From positions 1-12,756 of the forward strand of contig JANMVT010000122.1 in assembly GCA_031392945.1 (NCBI GenBank): DNA of 12,756 nt, in the 5' to 3' direction. The position numbers were made by a program, and so were the translations under genes. The notes under the pieces were generated by a model. That model had not been told where the DNA came from. It saw only the letters and a program-made list of their open reading frames with translations, and searched no databases. Every line of letters starts with the position of its first letter. The first letter of the stretch is position 1. Below, piece by piece: positions 6,948 through 10,537 of this stretch. The stretch is from JANYCG01 sp031392945 (GTDB lineage Bacteria; Pseudomonadota; Gammaproteobacteria; Burkholderiales; Burkholderiaceae_C).

Positions 6948-7199
6948 ATGAAAAATACAAAAACAATAGCTAACTATACATATACCACGAGGGCAAATGG
7001 CCATATTGTTCCCTCTCCCTGCGTGGCTGTGTGCACCATGAGCCTGGCTGGCGGTTTGTGTGAAGGTTGCCTGCGCACCCTGGACGAAATCGCGCAGTGG
7101 TCGCAAATGGACAACGCCGGCAAAGAACGGGTCTGGGTGGACATCGAAAAGCGCAGGCTGGCCGCCAGAGCAACCGCCGCATCCGGGAACCGTCCATGA
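6948..7199 (+). CDS. DUF1289 family cysteine-motif protein
   Basis: An 83-residue protein. From residue 22 it matches DUF1289: PSPCVAVCTMS, GLCEGCLRTLDEIAQWS, then a helix with KERVWVDIEKR. Four cysteines (C25, C29, C38, C41) form a CxxxC...CxxC set that may bind a metal ion; the biochemical role of the family is not known to me. The first ~21 residues (MKNTKTIANYTYTTR...) are unlike the family and are encoded by AT-rich, repeat-like DNA (6955-7010). No good ribosome site precedes ATG 6948, and no alternative in-frame ATG or GTG lies between it and the cysteine motif except positions inside the domain, so the extended N-terminus is probably real but is the weakest part of the call. The stop overlaps the next start as ATGA (7196-7199). 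Confidence 0.82.
   Translation: MKNTKTIANYTYTTRANGHIVPSPCVAVCTMSLAGGLCEGCLRTLDEIAQWSQMDNAGKERVWVDIEKRRLAARATAASGNRP
6955..7010. repeat. AT-rich repeat-like segment at the 5' end of the DUF1289 gene
   Basis: A short AT-rich stretch in GC-rich surroundings, bounded by perfect 7-bp arms AACAATA (6962-6968) and TATTGTT (7004-7010). The beginning (AAAAACAATAGCT) and the later GGCC part resemble, from memory, the AGCGC-centred intergenic palindromes common in Comamonadaceae, but the central AGCGC stem is lost. It encodes the atypical N-terminal residues of the DUF1289 protein. It may be a degraded repeat captured as coding sequence; identity needs a genome-wide comparison. Confidence 0.35.
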
Positions 7200-7828
7200 A
7201 ACACATCAATTTCTATCTCGATTTCATCTCGCCTTATGCCTATTTGGCGTTTGAGAAGATGCCCGAAGCGTTGATGGGCCACAGTTACAGCGTCAGCTAC
7301 AAACCCATTCTGTTTGCGGCCCTGCTCAAGCACCATGGCCAGTTGGGTCCGGCCGAAATCCCGAGCAAACGTGAATGGACTTACCGCCAGGCGCAGTGGC
7401 TGGCGCACAGCCAGGGTGTTGAATTGCAGTTGCCGGCGGCGCATCCTTTCAACCCGTTGGGCCTGCTGCGCCTGGCCCTGGCCTGCAACACGCCCAACCG
7501 GTACGTGATTGAGACGCTGTTCCACCACACCTGGCAGGGCGGCGCCGACGCGGCAGATCCGGCCCGCCTGGCGGACGTCGCGGCGACGTTGGCCCCGGTG
7601 CGCCAGGTCGACAGTGACGCGGTCAAGGCCCAGTTGAAACTGAACACCGACCAAGCCATCGCCAAGGGTGTTTTCGGCGTGCCCACGCTGGAGGTGGACA
7701 ACAAGCTTTTTTGGGGCCTGGACGCCTTGCCGATGCTGCGCGACTACCTGGCGGGCGACGCCTGGCTCAATGGCGATGGATGGGATCGCGCCGGTCAGCT
7801 TCCGGTTGGCGCCAGCCGGCAAAAATAG
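7196..7828 (+). CDS. 2-hydroxychromene-2-carboxylate isomerase-like protein (DsbA/GST-kappa fold)
   Basis: A 210-residue cytoplasmic protein of the HCCA isomerase / GST kappa branch of the thioredoxin fold. The opening FYLDFISPYAYLAF carries a serine (S12) where DsbA has its first redox cysteine, as in HCCA isomerases that bind glutathione. An alpha-helical insertion follows, and the end GVFGVPTLEVDNKLFWGLDALPMLRDYL contains the cis-proline loop (V162-P163-T164) and the usual final helix. HCCA isomerase itself acts in naphthalene breakdown, but most genomic homologues have no known substrate and nothing here points to aromatic catabolism. The start ATG 7196 overlaps the DUF1289 stop by four bases, so translation is coupled. 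A GC-rich hairpin (about 7802-7819) near the 3' end has no T-run after it. Confidence 0.88.
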   Translation: MKHINFYLDFISPYAYLAFEKMPEALMGHSYSVSYKPILFAALLKHHGQLGPAEIPSKREWTYRQAQWLAHSQGVELQLPAAHPFNPLGLLRLALACNTPNRYVIETLFHHTWQGGADAADPARLADVAATLAPVRQVDSDAVKAQLKLNTDQAIAKGVFGVPTLEVDNKLFWGLDALPMLRDYLAGDAWLNGDGWDRAGQLPVGASRQK

Positions 7829-7862
7829 CTTGACGACGATCTGCCCGGCTTAAATGCCGCAT

Positions 7863-7876
7863 TGTAAAAATTTACA
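7863..7876. promoter_or_regulatory. Perfect palindrome TGTAAA-AA-TTTACA upstream of the MHS transporter
   Basis: Arms TGTAAA (7863-7868) and TTTACA (7871-7876) are perfectly complementary around AA. The site lies 142 bp before the transporter ATG, in the only sizeable intergenic region of the window (7829-8018, 190 bp). No convincing -35/-10 pair with proper spacing was found there, although a lone TTGACA occurs at 7964-7969. A regulator-binding site is the natural reading, but the regulator is unknown. Confidence 0.4.
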
Positions 7877-7882
7877 CTGGGG

Positions 7883-7922
7883 TTTCACCCTAGATTGTCA
7901 GCATCGGTTCAGTTTGGTGAAA
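7883..7922. promoter_or_regulatory. Inverted repeat TTTCACC/GGTGAAA upstream of the MHS transporter
   Basis: Perfect 7-bp arms TTTCACC (7883-7889) and GGTGAAA (7916-7922) are separated by 26 bp. The spacing fits two half-sites on roughly the same DNA face or an mRNA leader stem; the sequence alone does not decide. It lies just downstream of the tighter palindrome at 7863-7876. Confidence 0.25.
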
Positions 7923-8018
7923 GCTGACGTTGGTTTCGCGTCAGAGCAGGGTCAGTGCATAAATTGACAATGACTATAGCCTTCACGTTGGGGGCGGCAA
8001 CTCTTTGGAGACAAAATT

Positions 8019-9674
8019 ATGGCAACTGCGATCGCGCCCAGGCCCATGAGCGAAACGGAGCGGACAGTGATCTTCGCCTCGTCGCTTGGTACTGTTTTTG
8101 AGTGGTATGACTTTTATCTGTTCGGCGTGATGTCGGCCATTATTGCGGCCAACTTCTTCTCGGCACTCGATGAGAGCACGCGCAATATTTTCGTGCTGCT
8201 GGCATTCGCCGCCGGTTTCGCGGTTCGCCCCTTTGGCGCATTGGTGTTCGGCCGTCTGGGCGACATGATCGGTCGCAAGTACACCTTCCTGATCACCATC
8301 CTGATCATGGGCCTGTCCACCTTCCTGGTGGCGTTTTTGCCGACTTACAAAACGGCTGGCATCATTGCCCCCATCCTGCTGATCGCACTGCGAATGTTCC
8401 AGGGCTTGGCACTAGGCGGTGAATATGGCGGCGCGGCAACCTATGTGGCGGAACATGCGCCGCACGGCAAACGTGGTTTTTACACCTCCTGGATCCAGAC
8501 AACGGCCACCGTGGGCCTGATGCTGGCCTTGATGGTGATCCTCGGCACGCGCACCTACTATGGCGAGAAAGAATTTGCCGAATGGGCCTGGCGCGTTCCT
8601 TATGCCATGTCCGGCATCTTGCTGGCCATCTCGGTCTGGATTCGCCTGAAATTGAACGAGTCCCCGGCTTTCGCCAAAATGAAGGCTGAAGGCAAGACCT
8701 CCAAGGCGCCTTTGTCCGAGTCCTTCGGCGAGTGGAAAAACCTGAAGATCGTGATCCTGGCCCTGGTCGGTTTGACTGCTGGCCAGGCCGTGGTCTGGTA
8801 TTCGGGCCAGTTTTACGCCCTGTTCTTCCTGCAAACCTTCCTGAAGGTGGACGGCCCGACGGCCAACGTGCTGATTGCCGTGTCGCTGATCCTGGGCACC
8901 CCGTTCTTCATCTTTTTTGGCAGCCTGTCTGACAAGATCGGCCGCAAGCCCATCATCATGGCGGGCTGCCTGCTGGCGGTTGTCACCTATTTCCCGCTGT
9001 TCAACGCGCTGACCACCTATGCCAACCCCAAGCTGCAACAGGCGATCCAGAAATCACCCGTGACGGTGGAGTCGGATCAAGCCAATTGCAACCTGATCCT
9101 GAATTTGACCGGTACCGCCAAGTTCACGTCGGCCTGCGATCTGGCCCGGGTCTACCTTTCGAATGCCGGCATTAACTACGACAGCGTGTCTAAGGCCGGG
9201 GCTGTTGCCACCGTCAAGGTGGGGGACAAAGCCATCGCCAGTTATGACGCCAAGGCGCCGACAGCCAAGGAAGACAAGGCCCGCTTCGAGAAAGAAGTGC
9301 GTGAGGCCCTGAACACTGCAGGTTATCCGGCCAAGGCAGACCCGATTCCGGTCGGCTCCAGCAACTGGATCATGCTGATTGTCATTCTGACCGTGCTGGT
9401 GATCTACGTGACCATGGTTTACGGCCCGATTGCCGCCATGCTGGTCGAGATGTTCCCGACGCGCATTCGTTACACCTCGATGAGCTTGCCGTACCACATC
9501 GGCAACGGCTGGTTTGGCGGCTTCCTGCCGGCCATCTCGTTCTCGATCGTGGCGGCCCAAGGCAATATCTACAGCGGCCTGTGGTATCCCATCATCATCG
9601 CGGCAATGACCCTGGTCATTGGCACCTTGTTCATCAAGGAAACCAAAGACGTTGACATTTACGCCAAGGACTGA
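8019..9674 (+). CDS. MHS-family MFS transporter with a large hydrophilic loop
   Basis: A 551-residue inner-membrane major facilitator of the metabolite:H+ symporter type (relatives of ProP, KgtP and ShiA). The N-terminal hallmark FASSLGTVFEWYDFYLFG is followed by the MFS loop motif GRLGDMIGRK (78-87) and its second-half counterpart GSLSDKIGRKP (301-311). GLALGGEYGGAATYVAEHAP is another MHS signature. Residues ~330-447 form a ~118-residue hydrophilic stretch that most MHS carriers (~430-450 residues) lack; it contains two cysteines, C357 and C373. Hydrophobic helices resume at residue ~450. The start ATG 8019 has GGAG (8007-8010) at good spacing. It stands alone, with its own upstream region and a strong terminator after it. 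The substrate is not deducible; small organic acids or zwitterions are typical of the family. Confidence 0.9.
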   Translation: MATAIAPRPMSETERTVIFASSLGTVFEWYDFYLFGVMSAIIAANFFSALDESTRNIFVLLAFAAGFAVRPFGALVFGRLGDMIGRKYTFLITILIMGLSTFLVAFLPTYKTAGIIAPILLIALRMFQGLALGGEYGGAATYVAEHAPHGKRGFYTSWIQTTATVGLMLALMVILGTRTYYGEKEFAEWAWRVPYAMSGILLAISVWIRLKLNESPAFAKMKAEGKTSKAPLSESFGEWKNLKIVILALVGLTAGQAVVWYSGQFYALFFLQTFLKVDGPTANVLIAVSLILGTPFFIFFGSLSDKIGRKPIIMAGCLLAVVTYFPLFNALTTYANPKLQQAIQKSPVTVESDQANCNLILNLTGTAKFTSACDLARVYLSNAGINYDSVSKAGAVATVKVGDKAIASYDAKAPTAKEDKARFEKEVREALNTAGYPAKADPIPVGSSNWIMLIVILTVLVIYVTMVYGPIAAMLVEMFPTRIRYTSMSLPYHIGNGWFGGFLPAISFSIVAAQGNIYSGLWYPIIIAAMTLVIGTLFIKETKDVDIYAKD

Positions 9675-9693
9675 CGCCTGGCGCTTTGCAAAC

Positions 9694-9721
9694 GGCCCTC
9701 CTGCGGGAGGGCCTTTTTTTT
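9694..9721 (+). terminator. Intrinsic terminator after the MHS transporter
   Basis: A perfect 8-bp GC-rich stem, GGCCCTCC (9694-9701) and GGAGGGCC (9706-9713), closes a TGCG loop and is followed directly by eight T residues (9714-9721). It lies 20 bp after the transporter stop codon and only 13 bp before the next start codon. Confidence 0.93.
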
Positions 9722-9734
9722 GACTGGAGTTGAC

Positions 9735-9905
9735 ATGTGGAAAATCGCAATTGGGTTCGTGATCTTCGCGGCTGTGGCCGTGTGGATGCTCAGCAAGGGG
9801 GGAGACATTGATATTGGAGGCGAAAAAGTGGGTGACGAAGCCAGCCATGCTCCGGCAGTCGCGGCACCGGCATCCCTGCCGGCCAAGTCCGCATCGGCCC
9901 CTTGA
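9735..9905 (+). CDS. Small single-pass membrane protein of unknown function
   Basis: A 56-residue protein with a good ribosome site, GGAG (9726-9729), five bases before ATG 9735. Residues ~3-19 (KIAIGFVIFAAVAVWML) form one hydrophobic helix; then comes a short acidic segment (GGDIDIGGEKVGDEA) and an Ala/Pro-rich tail. It is probably a membrane-anchored miniprotein with the tail on the outer face, or an uncleaved signal anchor; no lipobox is present. I do not recognise the family. The gene begins immediately after the transporter's terminator, and no promoter was seen between them, so expression may depend on read-through. Confidence 0.65.
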   Translation: MWKIAIGFVIFAAVAVWMLSKGGDIDIGGEKVGDEASHAPAVAAPASLPAKSASAP

Positions 9906-9931
9906 AACGGACTTTCGACACGATGGTACTA

Positions 9932-9955
9932 GGGTAAATGCGGATGCAAATACCC
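9932..9955. promoter_or_regulatory. Imperfect palindrome GGGTAnnTGC...GCAnnTACCC
   Basis: A 24-bp dyad in the gap between the miniprotein stop and the next gene. Eight of ten positions pair in each arm, with outer GGGTA (9932-9936)/TACCC (9951-9955) and inner TGC/GCA. It lies 22 bp before the start codon of the unknown gene at 9978 and next to a second, perfect palindrome. It may be an operator or a leader hairpin. Confidence 0.35.
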
Positions 9956-9960
9956 GACAT

Positions 9961-9979
9961 ATCGTCAATATTTGACGAT
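9961..9979. promoter_or_regulatory. Perfect palindrome enclosing a start codon
   Basis: ATCGTCAA (9961-9968), a TAT spacer, then TTGACGAT (9972-9979): eight perfectly paired positions per arm. The right arm includes the first two bases of the ATG at 9978. No Shine-Dalgarno sequence is present. As RNA it would form an AU-containing hairpin covering the initiation site; as DNA it could be a repressor site. Confidence 0.5.
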
Positions 9980-10445
9980 GGCATACATCAAAACCGAAGA
10001 GGGGCAACTCGCCTTTAAACAGCGTTCTGCCCTTTTGTCAGCGCGCCAGCGTTCGGCCTTCATCATGTTTGATGGCCAGAAGTCGGTTCAACAGGTCGTC
10101 ACGGCAACCGCCGGTTTGGGGGTCAGCCAAGCCGATGTGGACCAAATGCTGGCGCATGGCTTCTTGAAGGAAAACGCCGCAACGGGTGTTGCGGACGCAA
10201 CTGCGGCAGCCACGGCGGCCGCTGCTGTGCCCGCAGCTTCCAGGCGCTCCAAGCAAGAGCGATTTTCCCAAGCCTGGCCCCTGGCGACCCAACTCACCGC
10301 TTCCCTCGGCTTGCGCGGCTTCCGTCTGAATCTGGCGGTCGAGGCGGCCAGTGGCTTTGACGATTTGCTGACTCTGTTTCCCAAAATCCAGGCCGCAGTC
10401 GGCGTCGAAAAATGCGCCGGGCTCGAGCAAGTGCTGACTGCCTGA
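9978..10445 (+). CDS. Conserved-looking protein of unknown function
   Basis: A 155-residue soluble protein that I do not recognise as a named family. The N-terminal ~65 residues (KTEEGQLAFKQRSALLSARQ, then SAFIMFDGQKSVQQVV) look like a small helical/winged-helix-type module that appears, as I recall, in various proteobacterial proteins. An Ala-rich linker (about residues 72-92, ATAAATAAAAVPAAS) separates it from a C-terminal helical segment rich in Leu and Ala (TQLTASLGLRGFRLNLAVEAASGFDDLL). It has no signal peptide or membrane helix. ATG 9978 lies within the perfect palindrome at 9961-9979 and has no ribosome site; TTG 9972 in the same frame is an alternative inside the same palindrome. Confidence 0.7.
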   Translation: MAYIKTEEGQLAFKQRSALLSARQRSAFIMFDGQKSVQQVVTATAGLGVSQADVDQMLAHGFLKENAATGVADATAAATAAAAVPAASRRSKQERFSQAWPLATQLTASLGLRGFRLNLAVEAASGFDDLLTLFPKIQAAVGVEKCAGLEQVLTA

Positions 10446-10537
10446 CTGCAGGTTGACCCCACGCAAAGCATTGGGCACTGATCTCCCTAGAATGTCTGGC
10501 CACAGCAGACAAGACATCAAGGGAAAGACCTCCATCC

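Noticed and set aside
7802..7819. Stem CCGGTTGGC/GCCAGCCGG near the end of the isomerase-like gene, considered as a terminator
   Set aside because: It lies inside the coding region and is followed by A residues instead of a T-run, so it is not an intrinsic terminator for the + strand.
7964..7980. TTGACA at 7964-7969 as a sigma-70 promoter for the transporter
   Set aside because: No acceptable -10 hexamer occurs 16-18 bp downstream; the TATA-like bases at 7975 are too close.
10453..10493. TTGACC and TAGAAT before uvrA as a promoter
   Set aside because: The hexamers are about 29 bp apart, which is too far for a sigma-70 promoter, and no better pair was seen.
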